64,000 bases of DNA from Mayfieldus sp963781495. Lineage in GTDB: Bacteria; Actinomycetota; Thermoleophilia; Solirubrobacterales; 70-9. The position numbers were made by a program, and so were the translations under genes. Within the stretch, counting starts at the first letter, position 1. The number at the start of each line of letters is the position of its first letter. Positions 24,535 through 32,991 of this stretch are shown piece after piece. The notes below the pieces were generated by a model that saw nothing but the letters and a program-made list of their open reading frames with translations, did no database searches and was not told the DNA's origin. The DNA is taken from positions 1-64,000 of the forward strand of contig CAWAFX010000003.1 in assembly GCA_963781495.1 (NCBI GenBank). The letters are read 5' to 3'.

Positions 24535-25393
24535 GTACCCCGAGGACCTGCGCGAGCTGGTCGACTCCCAGCTCGAGCAGCTTCGCTTCTCGGACGCCGC
24601 GTCGACCGCGGGGCTGGAGGATGCGATGCGCTACTCGCTGCTGGCCGGCGGCAAGCGGATCCGCCCGGTGCTGGCGCTGGCGACGGCGCGCGGGCTCGGC
24701 GCCGACCCCGGCTCCTATCTCGCCGCTGCGGCGGCGATCGAGCTGATCCATACCTACTCGCTGATCCATGACGACCTGCCGGCGATGGACGACGACGAGC
24801 TGCGTCGCGGGCGCCCAACTTCACACGTCAAGTTCGGCGAGGACGTCGCGATCCTCGCCGGCGACGGGCTCTTCGCCGAGGCGGTGCACCTCTTCTGCTC
24901 GCAGTCCGGGCCGCCGGAGCGGGTTCTGGCCGCGCTCGGCGAGCTGACCGCGGCGACCGGCGTCGACGGCATGGTCGGCGGCCAGTACGTCGACGTCACC
25001 CAGGCCGAGCTCGACGCCGGCGCCCTGCGTGCCCTGCACGGGCTGAAGACCGGCCGGCTGATCGGCGCCAGCGTCGGCGTCGTACTGGTTCTCGAGGGTG
25101 CGGGCGAACCTGAGACAATTCCGTACCGCCGATTCGCGGACGAGCTCGGCGTCCTGTTTCAGATCGTCGACGACATCCTCGACGTGACCGGGTCCGACGA
25201 GGAGCTCGGCAAACCACACGGCTCAGATGAGCGGCACGGAAAGGTCACCTACGTCAGTCTCTTCGGCCTCGAGCGGGCACGGGAGCTGGCAGACGAATCG
25301 CACGCCAACGCCCGCCAGGCGCTTGCCGAGGCAGGGCCCCAGAGCAGCGACCTCGAGCTGATCACCGACTTCATCCACACCCGGCACGCATGA
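24527..25393 (+). CDS. ispA: polyprenyl diphosphate synthase (farnesyl/geranylgeranyl type)
   Basis: 288 residues. First Asp-rich motif HDDLPAMDDDELRRGRPTSH, second motif FQIVDDILDVTG, and GGKRIRPVL for IPP binding. It condenses IPP with allylic diphosphates. The FARM has two residues between the Asp pairs, as in bacterial FPP synthases; chain length cannot be fixed by eye. ATGA overlap with dxs places precursor supply and elongation in one operon. Confidence 0.9.
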   Translation: MTEYPEDLRELVDSQLEQLRFSDAASTAGLEDAMRYSLLAGGKRIRPVLALATARGLGADPGSYLAAAAAIELIHTYSLIHDDLPAMDDDELRRGRPTSHVKFGEDVAILAGDGLFAEAVHLFCSQSGPPERVLAALGELTAATGVDGMVGGQYVDVTQAELDAGALRALHGLKTGRLIGASVGVVLVLEGAGEPETIPYRRFADELGVLFQIVDDILDVTGSDEELGKPHGSDERHGKVTYVSLFGLERARELADESHANARQALAEAGPQSSDLELITDFIHTRHA

Positions 25394-27429
25394 CGGACGA
25401 AACTCGAAAAGACCTTCTTGGCGACATCGACGGCCCCGAGGACCTCAAGGGCCTCGATGACGATCAGCTTCAGGAGCTGGCCGAGGAGCTGCGCGGCTAC
25501 ATCATCGACGTGATCGGCGAGATCGGCGGTCACTTCGGTGCCAATCTCGGGGCTTGCGAGCTCTCGGTCGCCCTGCACAGCCTGCTCGAGTCGCCGCGCG
25601 ACAAGATCCTCTGGGATGTCGGCCACCAGGCCTACCCGCACAAGGTGCTGACCGGACGCCGCGACCGGCTCTCGACGATCCGCCAGTACGAGGGGCTGGC
25701 GCCGTTCTGCTCGATCTTCGAGTCCGAGCACGACATCATGGGCGCCGGCCACGCTTCGACCTCGATCGGCTACGCGGTCGGGCTGAAGGAGGCGATGCGG
25801 AAGGGGATCGGCGAGGACGGAAAGGTCGTCGCGGTGATCGGCGACGGGGCGCTGACCGGCGGTGTCGCCTACGAGGCGCTGCAGAACGCGGGCGGGCTGC
25901 AGACGCCAATCGTGATCGTGCTCAACGACAACGGGATGTCGATCTCGCCCAACGTCGGAGCGCTCTCGCGAACCTTCCAGCGGGTGCGGATGAACCCTGG
26001 CCTCTACCACGCCCGCGAGGGGGTCGAGGACCGGCTGACGAAGCTGCCGTTGGGGCTGGGGGAGAGGATCGAGCGGCTCGGCCCCGAGATCAAGTCCGCG
26101 ATCAAGTCCTATTTGGCGCCGGGGCTGCTGTTCGAGGAGCTCGACCTCGCCTACATGGGGGTGATCGACGGCCACGACGTGGCGGCGCTGCGCAACGCCC
26201 TCCGAGAGGCGCTGAAGGCCGACCGCCCGGTCGTCGTCCACATCAACACCGTCAAGGGCAAGGGCTTCGCGCCCGCCGAGGAGGGCGGCCTGGGCGGGAT
26301 GGAGAAGTGGCACGCTGCCAAGCCCGGCTCGATCGTGAACAGACAACCGGCCACCTCCTCCGCTTCGCGTCCGGGGCCGGCCGAGTCAAAGGGACGACCG
26401 GTCGCGGTCAAGGAGTCGAACTCGCCCGACGCGATCGGGCCCGAGAAGCTCGAGCAGCCCAAGCCCGCCGCGCCGCCCCAGTACACCTCGGTCTTCGCCG
26501 ATGCCCTGGTCGCCGAGGCCCAGCGTGACAAGCGGGTGATCGGGATCACCGCGGCTATGGCCGGGGGGACGGGGCTGAACAAGCTCTGCAAGGAGGTCCC
26601 GGAGCAGTACTACGACGTCGGCATCGCCGAGCAGGACGCGGTGCTGTTCGCCTCCGGCCTTGCCCTGCAGGGCGCAAAGCCGGTCTGCGCGATCTACTCG
26701 ACCTTCCTGCAGCGGGCCTTCGACCAGATCGTCCACGACGTCTGCCTGCAGAAGCTGAACGTCGTCTTCGCGATGGACCGCGCCGGGCTGGTCGGCGACG
26801 ACGGCCCGACCCACCACGGCGCCTTCGACGTCTCCTACCTGCGACCGCTGCCAAACATCGCCCTGATGGCGCCCCGCGACGAGGCGATGCTGGTCCACAT
26901 GCTGCGCACGGCGCTGGTCCACGACGGCCCGATCGCTCTGCGCTACCCGCGCGGGGCGGCGGAGGGGGTGCCGATGCCCGAGCGCCCGCAGGAGATCCCG
27001 CTCGGCAGCGGCGAGCTGCTGGCCGAGGGCGAGCGGGTGGCGCTGCTCGGCTACGGCTATGGGGTCCAGGTCGCGCTCGAGGCAGCGAGGACGCTGGGCG
27101 AGCACGACCTCACCGTCAGCGTCGCCGACGGCCGCTTCGCCAAGCCGTTGGACACCGAACTGGTGCGGCGCCTCGCCCGCGATCACGAGCTGCTGGTGAC
27201 GATCGAGGAGAACGTCCTGCCGGGCGGCTTCGGCTCGGCGGTGCTCGAGCACCTCGAGGATGCCTTCGCCGACCCCGGCTCGCGGGCCCGGGTGATGCGG
27301 GTCGGGCTACCGGACCGTTACGTCACCCACGGCAAGCCCTCGCTGCTGCGCGAGGAGGTCGGCTTCACCGGTAGCGACGTCGCCGAGCGGGTGCTGGCGG
27401 CACTGCGTACGCCGGTCAGCTCGAGGTAG
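25390..27429 (+). CDS. dxs: 1-deoxy-D-xylulose-5-phosphate synthase
   Basis: 679 residues. Thiamine-diphosphate site GDGALTGGVAYEALQNAG and NDNGMSIS, then YMGVIDGHD, and the C-terminal transketolase domain with DRAGLVGDDGPTHHG. It makes DXP from pyruvate and glyceraldehyde 3-phosphate, the first step of the MEP pathway. A Ser/Pro-rich linker about residues 318-360 between the two halves is longer than usual. The last 14 bases overlap the convergent membrane gene. Confidence 0.96.
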   Translation: MTDETRKDLLGDIDGPEDLKGLDDDQLQELAEELRGYIIDVIGEIGGHFGANLGACELSVALHSLLESPRDKILWDVGHQAYPHKVLTGRRDRLSTIRQYEGLAPFCSIFESEHDIMGAGHASTSIGYAVGLKEAMRKGIGEDGKVVAVIGDGALTGGVAYEALQNAGGLQTPIVIVLNDNGMSISPNVGALSRTFQRVRMNPGLYHAREGVEDRLTKLPLGLGERIERLGPEIKSAIKSYLAPGLLFEELDLAYMGVIDGHDVAALRNALREALKADRPVVVHINTVKGKGFAPAEEGGLGGMEKWHAAKPGSIVNRQPATSSASRPGPAESKGRPVAVKESNSPDAIGPEKLEQPKPAAPPQYTSVFADALVAEAQRDKRVIGITAAMAGGTGLNKLCKEVPEQYYDVGIAEQDAVLFASGLALQGAKPVCAIYSTFLQRAFDQIVHDVCLQKLNVVFAMDRAGLVGDDGPTHHGAFDVSYLRPLPNIALMAPRDEAMLVHMLRTALVHDGPIALRYPRGAAEGVPMPERPQEIPLGSGELLAEGERVALLGYGYGVQVALEAARTLGEHDLTVSVADGRFAKPLDTELVRRLARDHELLVTIEENVLPGGFGSAVLEHLEDAFADPGSRARVMRVGLPDRYVTHGKPSLLREEVGFTGSDVAERVLAALRTPVSSR

Positions 27430-28138
27430 CAAGGCTCGGCAGCCGGCGCAGCGAGCGCAGCAAGGCGAGCAGCCGCGGCGCGAGAGCGATCGCGGCGATG
27501 TCGAAGAGGACGTAGATGCTGGCGATCCCGCTCGGGGGGTTGCCGGAGGCAATCGGGGTGCCGGGAACGCTGCTCGCCCAGTGCCAGGCGCCGATCGAGG
27601 TGCCGTAGATCTCGAGCAAGCCGACGATCACGAAGACGCCGGCGTAGAGGGTCGGCGCCCTTCCCCGCAGCAGGACGTAGATCAGAAGCATGCCGGCGAG
27701 GGCGCCGAGCAGGTCGGTGCGCCCCAGCAGCACCAGGCCGGCGGCTGACCAGACCGCGACTGCAACCGCCGCGGTACCGGCGAAGGCGCGCGGATGGCGC
27801 ATCACTGGAATCGACTGGCTGATCCGCAGCCCGGCCAGGTAGACGAGGCCGTGGCCGGGGGGGACGAAGCTGGGCAGGTTCTCGAGCCGGTAGGTGTAGG
27901 CGCCGAGGATGATCGAGCCGAACACCTCGGCGCAGCTGGCAACCAGGACCACGAGCGCGACCCGGGCCCGGTCCTCCGCTTCCAGCGAAGCGCAGGAGGC
28001 GATCAGGATCGCCCAGGTCGCGGCGCCGATTGCGAGCTGCTCATGAGCGCTGGAGTAGTGGTCGAGGCCGAGGAAGGCGACGATCACCAGCACCACGCCG
28101 GCCGCGAAGACGAGGGGGTCGGACAGCCTTCGAACCAC
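27416..28138 (-). CDS. integral membrane protein of unknown function
   Basis: 240 residues with about seven hydrophobic helices. Conserved-looking loops include FVPPGHGLVYLAGLRIS and SGNPPSGIASIYVLFD with a GAWHW segment between them; such His/Trp/Tyr loops suggest a cofactor or lipid substrate, but I do not recognise a named family. The 3' end overlaps dxs by 14 bases. Confidence 0.7.
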   Translation of the reverse strand: MVRRLSDPLVFAAGVVLVIVAFLGLDHYSSAHEQLAIGAATWAILIASCASLEAEDRARVALVVLVASCAEVFGSIILGAYTYRLENLPSFVPPGHGLVYLAGLRISQSIPVMRHPRAFAGTAAVAVAVWSAAGLVLLGRTDLLGALAGMLLIYVLLRGRAPTLYAGVFVIVGLLEIYGTSIGAWHWASSVPGTPIASGNPPSGIASIYVLFDIAAIALAPRLLALLRSLRRLPSLATSS

Positions 28139-28205
28139 CGCCTGGATATTCGCAGGCGGGCCGGAGTCAGATCAACCCGGGCCGCAGAGCCTGTGGGCGC
28201 CGCCT

Positions 28206-28424
28206 CTAGTAGCGAGGCTCGTCGTAGTAGGCGCGGCGCTCGACCCGGTCCGCTCGGCGGGTCCAGACGAGGGTCTGGAACAGCGCCACGATCAGGCCGA
28301 GGATTCCGGCCAGGATCAGGATCAGGCCGATCAACTGCTCGTCGACGTGCTTGAGGTGCAGGTGCACGCCCCAGCGCAGGATCGCGCCGACGACGATCAG
28401 GAATATGGATCCGGCAAATGTCAT
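28206..28424 (-). CDS. DUF6458 family small membrane protein
   Basis: 72 residues with two helices. MTFAGSIFLIVVGAILRWGV and VDEQLIGLILILAGILGLIV match the DUF6458 pattern of actinobacteria. The C-terminus is basic then Tyr/Arg-rich and likely cytosolic. A TAGTCG box 6 bases before the ATG suggests a leaderless start. Function unknown. Confidence 0.75.
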   Translation of the reverse strand: MTFAGSIFLIVVGAILRWGVHLHLKHVDEQLIGLILILAGILGLIVALFQTLVWTRRADRVERRAYYDEPRY

Positions 28425-28645
28425 GCGCGGCGACTACCCGGGCGCGGGGAGACCGAAACCGGACATTGGTCCCCAGCATGGCGGGCTGGACGAATGCGCG
28501 AGTGCGGACTAGAATCCGCGCCACGGTGAGGCGTCGATCCGGGCGGCCTCACTCGTTCCCCACCGGAAGCACTTGGCTCTTTCGGCAACGGCTGGGCCAC
28601 GGGCTTCTCGAATAGATAAGTCGTCGTGATTCGAGGGGGTGTGGA
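28425..28645. other. longest intergenic region; STAS operon leader
   Basis: 221 bases between the divergent DUF6458 and STAS genes. It contains the sigma-70-like promoter at 28487-28515 and about 120 bases of leader before the ATG at 28646. A GTG-started 29-codon frame at 28526-28615 is possible but has no support. Confidence 0.4.
28487..28515 (+). promoter_or_regulatory. sigma-70-like promoter of the STAS pair
   Basis: TGGACG (28487-28492), 17-base spacer, TAGAAT (28510-28515). Start site expected near 28522. Confidence 0.5.
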
Positions 28646-29029
28646 ATGAACGATCTGAGAATCGTCGAGCGGGAGCCGCAGGAGGGCATCCGCGAGATCG
28701 GGATCGTCGGCGAGTTGGACGAGGGCGGCAGGCCGAAGGTCGAAGGTGCGATCGCCCGAGCCCATGCCGCGAGGGCGCATCTTCTGTTCGATCTCGGAGC
28801 CTGCGAGTTTCTCGACTCGACAGGTCTGGGCGAGATCGTCCGAGCCCACCAGACAGCTGACGCGGACGGGCGGCGGGCGCTGGTCTACGACCTGTCGCCG
28901 GAGGTAGAGCGGTTGTTCACGCTCACCGGACTGACCGAGAACGGGCTGGTCGTCAAGACCCGTGAGGACGCTCTGGTTCTTGCCGGGGTGTCGAGTCGAG
29001 GCTCGGACGGCCCCGGATCGGGGGATTAG
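28646..29029 (+). CDS. STAS-domain protein (anti-sigma factor antagonist-like) 1
   Basis: 127 residues with a STAS fold; CEFLDSTGLGEIV near residue 53 holds the Asp-Ser-Thr site whose serine is phosphorylated in SpoIIAA/RsbV proteins. A GAGGGGG Shine-Dalgarno precedes the ATG. It is followed after 2 bases by a second STAS gene. No anti-sigma kinase or sigma factor lies nearby, so the partner must be elsewhere. Confidence 0.85.
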   Translation: MNDLRIVEREPQEGIREIGIVGELDEGGRPKVEGAIARAHAARAHLLFDLGACEFLDSTGLGEIVRAHQTADADGRRALVYDLSPEVERLFTLTGLTENGLVVKTREDALVLAGVSSRGSDGPGSGD

Positions 29030-29031
29030 GA

Positions 29032-29385
29032 ATGGCCTATCCGGATGGCATGAAGTACCGCCGCACGCGATTGGAGATGCGCAGCATCACGCAGGGAACC
29101 ACGCACCTGATCAGCCTCGGCGGCGAGCTCGATTTCTACGAAAGCCCGGAGTTCGAGTCCGAGCTGATGCGAGTTGAAGCCGGCGACGCCGAGCACATCG
29201 TCCTCGACCTCGGCCAGGTCGACTTCATCGACTCGACCGGCATCGCGCTGCTGGTCGCCGCGATGCGGCGCAACGAGGCGGACCCGAACCGCCTGCGATT
29301 CATCGTCAGCGAGTCGGAGGCCGTCCAGCGCCTGATCGAGCTCTGCGGCCTGCAGACGGACCTTCCAACCGTCTCCCTGGGCTGA
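29032..29385 (+). CDS. STAS-domain protein (anti-sigma factor antagonist-like) 2
   Basis: 117 residues. VDFIDSTGIALLVAAMRR holds the phosphorylatable Ser, LISLGGELDFYESPEF is the conserved STAS beta strand. It is a divergent paralogue of the gene just upstream and forms an operon with it. It ends before the hairpin at 29411-29440. Confidence 0.85.
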   Translation: MAYPDGMKYRRTRLEMRSITQGTTHLISLGGELDFYESPEFESELMRVEAGDAEHIVLDLGQVDFIDSTGIALLVAAMRRNEADPNRLRFIVSESEAVQRLIELCGLQTDLPTVSLG

Positions 29386-29410
29386 GCCTTCGGTCAGGGC
29401 TGACAGCAAT

Positions 29411-29440
29411 AGAGCGCCCCGCCAATAGGCAGGGCGCTCT
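29411..29440. terminator. bidirectional hairpin between convergent operons
   Basis: AGAGCGCCC (29411-29419) pairs with GGGCGCTCT (29432-29440) around an inner GCC-AATA-GGC hairpin. Tails are TCCT on the plus strand and ATTGCTG on the minus. A near copy sits at 30692-30722. Confidence 0.75.
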
Positions 29441-29465
29441 TCCTACGACGCTTGCACCGGCGGGA

Positions 29466-29858
29466 CTAGGACCAGAACTCGTCCCAGGCATAGAGGTCCT
29501 CGAAATGCTCTCGACCGTCGATGACCCGGCCGTCCTTGAGCGTGAAGACGATGCAGTTGTCGACATCCAGGTGCTTGCCGTCTTTATCCGCGGTGCTGCG
29601 CTGGATTCCGACCACACGGTCGTCGGCCCCGAGCAACAGCTGCAATTCGGCCCGGAAAGTGCCTCCGGTCAACTCGCCCAGCTGGCCGAAGTAGGCCAGG
29701 GTCGCATCCCGGCTCTCGTAGTCCTTGGCCATCGAGCTCCGGCCGGGCAAGTGCCAGACGATGCTTTCGTCGAAGATCTCGACCAGGGTGTCCAGGTCAC
29801 CCGTATTGAAGGCGTCGTAGGCGCGCTGCATGATCGCCACGTTTTCGTCTGATGTCAT
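29466..29858 (-). CDS. SnoaL/NTF2-like protein
   Basis: 130 residues: MQRAYDAFNTGDLDTLVEIFDE, VWHLPG, and VFTLKDGRVIDGREHFEDLYAWDEFW are the pattern of the SnoaL-like cone-shaped alpha+beta barrel. Members include polyketide cyclases and small hydrolases; the substrate cannot be read. It is the last gene of a minus-strand operon with the next two entries; TCCTCC-type ribosome sites on the complementary strand precede it. Confidence 0.8.
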   Translation of the reverse strand: MTSDENVAIMQRAYDAFNTGDLDTLVEIFDESIVWHLPGRSSMAKDYESRDATLAYFGQLGELTGGTFRAELQLLLGADDRVVGIQRSTADKDGKHLDVDNCIVFTLKDGRVIDGREHFEDLYAWDEFWS

Positions 29859-29877
29859 GGTTCCTCCTGTCCTCGGG

Positions 29878-30291
29878 CTAGCCCTTGGGGTTGGATTCGA
29901 TATCGGTCAGGCCGGCGGCCTCGATGGCCTCCTCCCGGTTTCGAAACGCCTGTTCTCGCACCACCCGGCCGTTCTTGACCGTGAAGAGGAAGGCGAACCG
30001 GTCACGGTCCTCCATGGCGATCTCGCTCGCCGACCCCGCTCCCGTGACCTGGGCAACCGCGACCACCTGGTCCTCGGTCTCGATCAGCTCCACCGGGACG
30101 ACGTCGTAGCCGGACAGGGTCTTCTGGTTCTCCTCGTAGATCAGCCGTATCGCCTCGTTGCCGTGGTGGGTGCCCAGAAGCAGCGTCTCGAAGACCACTT
30201 CCGGGTCATAGACCTGCATCAGGGCATCGAGGTCACCGCGGCTGTGGGCGGCGAAACCTGCCCGGATCAGCTCCAGGTTCTCCTCTGACAT
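29878..30291 (-). CDS. SnoaL/NTF2-like protein
   Basis: 137 residues; LIRAGFAAHSRGDLDALMQVYDPEVVFE and FLFTVKNGRVVREQAFRNREEAIEAAG follow the SnoaL-like pattern common in Thermoleophilia. It lies 19 bases upstream of the related gene at 29858 and is probably co-transcribed with it. Confidence 0.8.
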   Translation of the reverse strand: MSEENLELIRAGFAAHSRGDLDALMQVYDPEVVFETLLLGTHHGNEAIRLIYEENQKTLSGYDVVPVELIETEDQVVAVAQVTGAGSASEIAMEDRDRFAFLFTVKNGRVVREQAFRNREEAIEAAGLTDIESNPKG

Positions 30292-30343
30292 CGCCTAATT
30301 CCCGCAGCCCGGTGCTTCGGGAGATCCGATTCGGGGTCTGGAG

Positions 30344-30616
30344 CTAGGCGTCGTACTGGCCGCCGAACGCAGCCGGCTGGGGCTTGCTCTTGTGGCCTGC
30401 TTCTTTGATGATCGGCGGGACCTCGGGGTCCGAGAGGAAGTTCTGAAAGCCCTCCTCGTCCCAATCGAAGAGCACCCAAACCCGGTCCTCCTCGTTGGGA
30501 TCGCGAAAGACGGTCGCGCCCTTGGAGCCGTGCTCCCCTCGCTTTTCGGCACCCGTGGTTGAGAAGACCTTGAGGAATTGGTCGAAGTCCTCGACCGTCG
30601 TCGTTGCCAGGAACAT
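30344..30616 (-). CDS. small ABM-like dimeric alpha/beta barrel protein
   Basis: 90 residues; MFLATTTVEDFDQFLKVFSTTGAEKRGEHG and VWVLFDWDEEGFQNFLSDPEVPPIIKEAG resemble the antibiotic biosynthesis monooxygenase / Dabb type of dimeric barrel. Catalytic residues cannot be assigned. It has a good ribosome site (AAGGAGAAGG on the minus strand) and begins the three-gene operon. Possible minus-strand promoter TTGGCT-N16-TAGGGT lies at about 30663-30690. Confidence 0.65.
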   Translation of the reverse strand: MFLATTTVEDFDQFLKVFSTTGAEKRGEHGSKGATVFRDPNEEDRVWVLFDWDEEGFQNFLSDPEVPPIIKEAGHKSKPQPAAFGGQYDA

Positions 30617-30691
30617 CCTTCTCCTTTCTGTTGGACATGTCGCTTCTTGCGCCGCCCCGACCCTATCGCGCCAATGTTCAAAGCCAAATAA

Positions 30692-30722
30692 AGAGACGCC
30701 CCGCCAAAAGGCGGGGCGCTCT
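30692..30722 (-). terminator. rho-independent terminator, minus strand
   Basis: CGCCCCGCC (30697-30705), AAAA loop, GGCGGGGCG (30710-30718): a perfect 9-bp stem. On the minus strand it is followed by TCTCTTTATTT, a good U-tract. It ends the gene at 30790-31146 and shares most of its sequence with the hairpin at 29411-29440. Confidence 0.85.
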
Positions 30723-30789
30723 GGGGTACTACAGGGAGGAGAGATATGTATCTCTATATATGTGGATCTGTGGGTGGTAGGCGAGTCCG
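30723..30789. other. A/T-rich stretch with inverted repeat
   Basis: About 65 bases much richer in A/T than the rest of the window, with AGAGATA-TG-TATCTCT at 30740-30755. It lies in the 3' untranslated region of the minus-strand gene at 30790. No function is clear. Confidence 0.4.
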
Positions 30790-31146
30790 TTAGGCGCCGC
30801 GAACGCTGAACCGGGTTGAAGCGGTCAGCGCCAGATGTGCGGCGCCGAACCCGACCAAAAAGACTGTTGCGACCGTCGGCGCACTGCCAAAGGCGAGCGC
30901 CAAGCCGGTCAAGATCGCGAAACCGCCGATCATGAAGTCGAAGGCTGCGTGGGCGCTGAGGCTGATCGTGCGGATCTCGCCGTGGGTGGAGAGGGCGAGG
31001 CCCATCAGCATCGTGCCGAGCAGGACCGAAACGGCACCCGCCGCGGCGCCGAAGCCGAGCAGGAACGGGGCGACGATCAACGCCGGGGCGGCGAGGATCT
31101 CGAGGACGCCGTGGGCGGCGAGGGGGATTGCTCGGGTGGTAGTCAT
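30790..31146 (-). CDS. small four-helix membrane protein
   Basis: 118 residues from the ATG at 31146, with four hydrophobic segments, among them LEILAAPALIVAPFLLGFGAAAG and FDFMIGGFAILTGLALAFG. The pattern suggests a SPW-repeat-like membrane protein, but this is not certain. A TATCCT box lies 8 bases before the start. A longer in-frame start at 31230 would run toward tlyA and adds a non-hydrophobic tail, so it is not preferred. Confidence 0.6.
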   Translation of the reverse strand: MTTTRAIPLAAHGVLEILAAPALIVAPFLLGFGAAAGAVSVLLGTMLMGLALSTHGEIRTISLSAHAAFDFMIGGFAILTGLALAFGSAPTVATVFLVGFGAAHLALTASTRFSVRGA

Positions 31147-31270
31147 CTCGATCGAGGATACGAACGTATGTGCGCTTTGTGTGTGACCGCCCTCACAGTG
31201 GACGAGCCGGCGTTCCCGCGTGTGAACCAACTGAGAAATCGCTCATTCGCGCGCCGGGGCAAGGCGGCGC

Positions 31271-31276
31271 TACGGT
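31271..31276 (+). promoter_or_regulatory. -10 box TACGGT of a leaderless promoter
   Basis: TACGGT followed by 6 bases and the tlyA ATG at 31283. Confidence 0.55.
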
Positions 31277-31282
31277 TGCGCG

Positions 31283-32068
31283 ATGGCACGGCGGCGAATC
31301 GACGCCCTTCTCGCCGAGCGGGGAAATTTCCCCTCCCGCTCGGCAGCCGCAGCGGCCGTGCGGGCGGGCGAGGTCCAGGTCGGAAGCGACGGCCCGTTCG
31401 CCCTCAAGCCGGGCCAGCTGGTGGAGGTCGAGACCGATCTGATAATCGCCGAGGCGCCGCGCTTCGTCTCCCGGGGCGGAATCAAGCTCGCCAACGCGCT
31501 CGACGCCCTGGACCTTGATGTCGAAGGACGCGACTGCCTCGACGTCGGCGCCTCTACCGGCGGCTTCACCGATTGCCTGCTCGGGCGCGGCGCCGCTCGC
31601 GTCGCGGCGCTCGACGTCGCCCACGGCGAGCTCGACTGGCGGCTGCGCAACGATCCCCGGGTGAGCGTGATCGAGCGCCTCAACGCACGTTCGCTGCGGC
31701 CGGCCGACCTTCCCTACGTCCCTTCGCTGGCGACGATCGACGTCGCCTTCATCTCGCTCGCCAAGGTGCTGCCCGCTATCGCCGCCGCGATCAGCGAGGA
31801 CGGCGAGATCCTGGCGCTGGTCAAGCCGCAGTTCGAGCTCGGCCCGCGGCGGGTCGGCAAGGGCGGAGTGGTGCGCGACGCGGGCGCCCGACGCGACGCC
31901 CTGCGCGGCGCCGCCGAGGCGGGCTCGTCGCTGGGCCTCGCCGTGCGCGGCTTCGCGAGCTCCGGGCTGCCGGGCCCGAAGGGCAACCGCGAGACCTTCA
32001 TCCACGTCGCCCGCGAGGGCGAATCGATCGAAGACGTCGAGGCCGCGATTAGCGAGGTCGAGCCGTGA
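31283..32068 (+). CDS. tlyA: rRNA 2'-O-methyltransferase TlyA (hemolysin A family)
   Basis: 261 residues. N-terminal S4 RNA-binding domain (RRRIDALLAERGNFPSRSAA) and an FtsJ-like methyltransferase domain with DVGASTGGFTDCLLGRGA for SAM and LVKPQFELGP. In mycobacteria it methylates C1409 of 16S and C1920 of 23S rRNA, and its loss gives capreomycin resistance. It starts the conserved block tlyA-nadK-recN-steA-steB-pyrG. Confidence 0.93.
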   Translation: MARRRIDALLAERGNFPSRSAAAAAVRAGEVQVGSDGPFALKPGQLVEVETDLIIAEAPRFVSRGGIKLANALDALDLDVEGRDCLDVGASTGGFTDCLLGRGAARVAALDVAHGELDWRLRNDPRVSVIERLNARSLRPADLPYVPSLATIDVAFISLAKVLPAIAAAISEDGEILALVKPQFELGPRRVGKGGVVRDAGARRDALRGAAEAGSSLGLAVRGFASSGLPGPKGNRETFIHVAREGESIEDVEAAISEVEP

Positions 32069-32943
32069 GCGTCGACGAGGCCAAGGCTCCGGCGACCGTG
32101 CGCACGGTCGCGCTGGTCACCCATTCGCATCCTGCGGCGGTCAGCGACGCCGTCGCGAGGGCGATCTCGGCCTGCGAGGGATCCGAGACCCGCCTGATCG
32201 CCAGCGCCGCCGAGGCGGCAAAGCACGAGGGGGTCATCGAGGGGATCGAGGTGACCGAGGAGATGCCTGCCGATCCCGACGTCTGCCTGGTCCTCGGCGG
32301 CGACGGGTCGATTCTCTGGGCCCTGCGCCAGTACGCCGGCACCCAGGTGCCCGTGTTCGGGATCAACTTCGGCACCGTCGGCTTCCTCGCCGCAGCCGAA
32401 CGCGACCAGCTCGAGGAAGCGACGAAGAGGGCGTTCGCCGGTGACTTCGAGGTCGTCAGGCTTCCCGGGCTCGAGATCACGAGTGGGGAGGCGAAGGGGG
32501 TGGCGATGAACGACGTCAGCTTCACCCGCCTGCCGCACGGCAGGGTGGCGGAGCTGAGCTACGGGATCGCCGGCGACGAGGTCGGCAACGTGCGCTGCGA
32601 CGGTTTGGTCGCCGCGACGCCGACCGGGTCGACGGGCTACAACCTCGCCAACAACGGCCCGATCCTCGCCTGGGGGGTCGAGGGCTACGTCGTCAGTTAC
32701 ATCGCCCCGCACACGCTCACCGCGCGGCCCCTGGTCGTCGCCCCTGACGACGTGCTGCGGATCGGCAACGCGGCCGGCCGCGAGCCGGTCGAGATCGCGC
32801 TCGATGGAGAGCCCTTCGACCGCCTGGAGCCTGGGGCGCGGGCCGAGGTCGTCTTCCGCGACAACGTCGGCCGTCTGGCGCAGCTGCCGGGCGCCAGCTT
32901 CTACCGGCGGATCAGGGACAAGTTCGGCCACCTCGCGCAGTAG
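32065..32943 (+). CDS. nadK: NAD kinase
   Basis: 292 residues, GTG start overlapping the tlyA stop. CLVLGGDGSILWALR (GGDG motif), FGINFGTVGFLA, MNDVSFTR and ATPTGSTGYNLANNGPI are the family signatures. It phosphorylates NAD to NADP. Confidence 0.95.
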   Translation: MSVDEAKAPATVRTVALVTHSHPAAVSDAVARAISACEGSETRLIASAAEAAKHEGVIEGIEVTEEMPADPDVCLVLGGDGSILWALRQYAGTQVPVFGINFGTVGFLAAAERDQLEEATKRAFAGDFEVVRLPGLEITSGEAKGVAMNDVSFTRLPHGRVAELSYGIAGDEVGNVRCDGLVAATPTGSTGYNLANNGPILAWGVEGYVVSYIAPHTLTARPLVVAPDDVLRIGNAAGREPVEIALDGEPFDRLEPGARAEVVFRDNVGRLAQLPGASFYRRIRDKFGHLAQ

Positions 32944-32991
32944 ACGGGAGCCCGGAGGTCGCGGGACTCGTTAGCTAGCCTGCTCGGTTCG

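Noticed and set aside
28526..28615. 29-codon GTG-started leader peptide before the STAS pair
   Set aside because: No ribosome site, no regulatory codon run and no attenuator-like pairing were seen.
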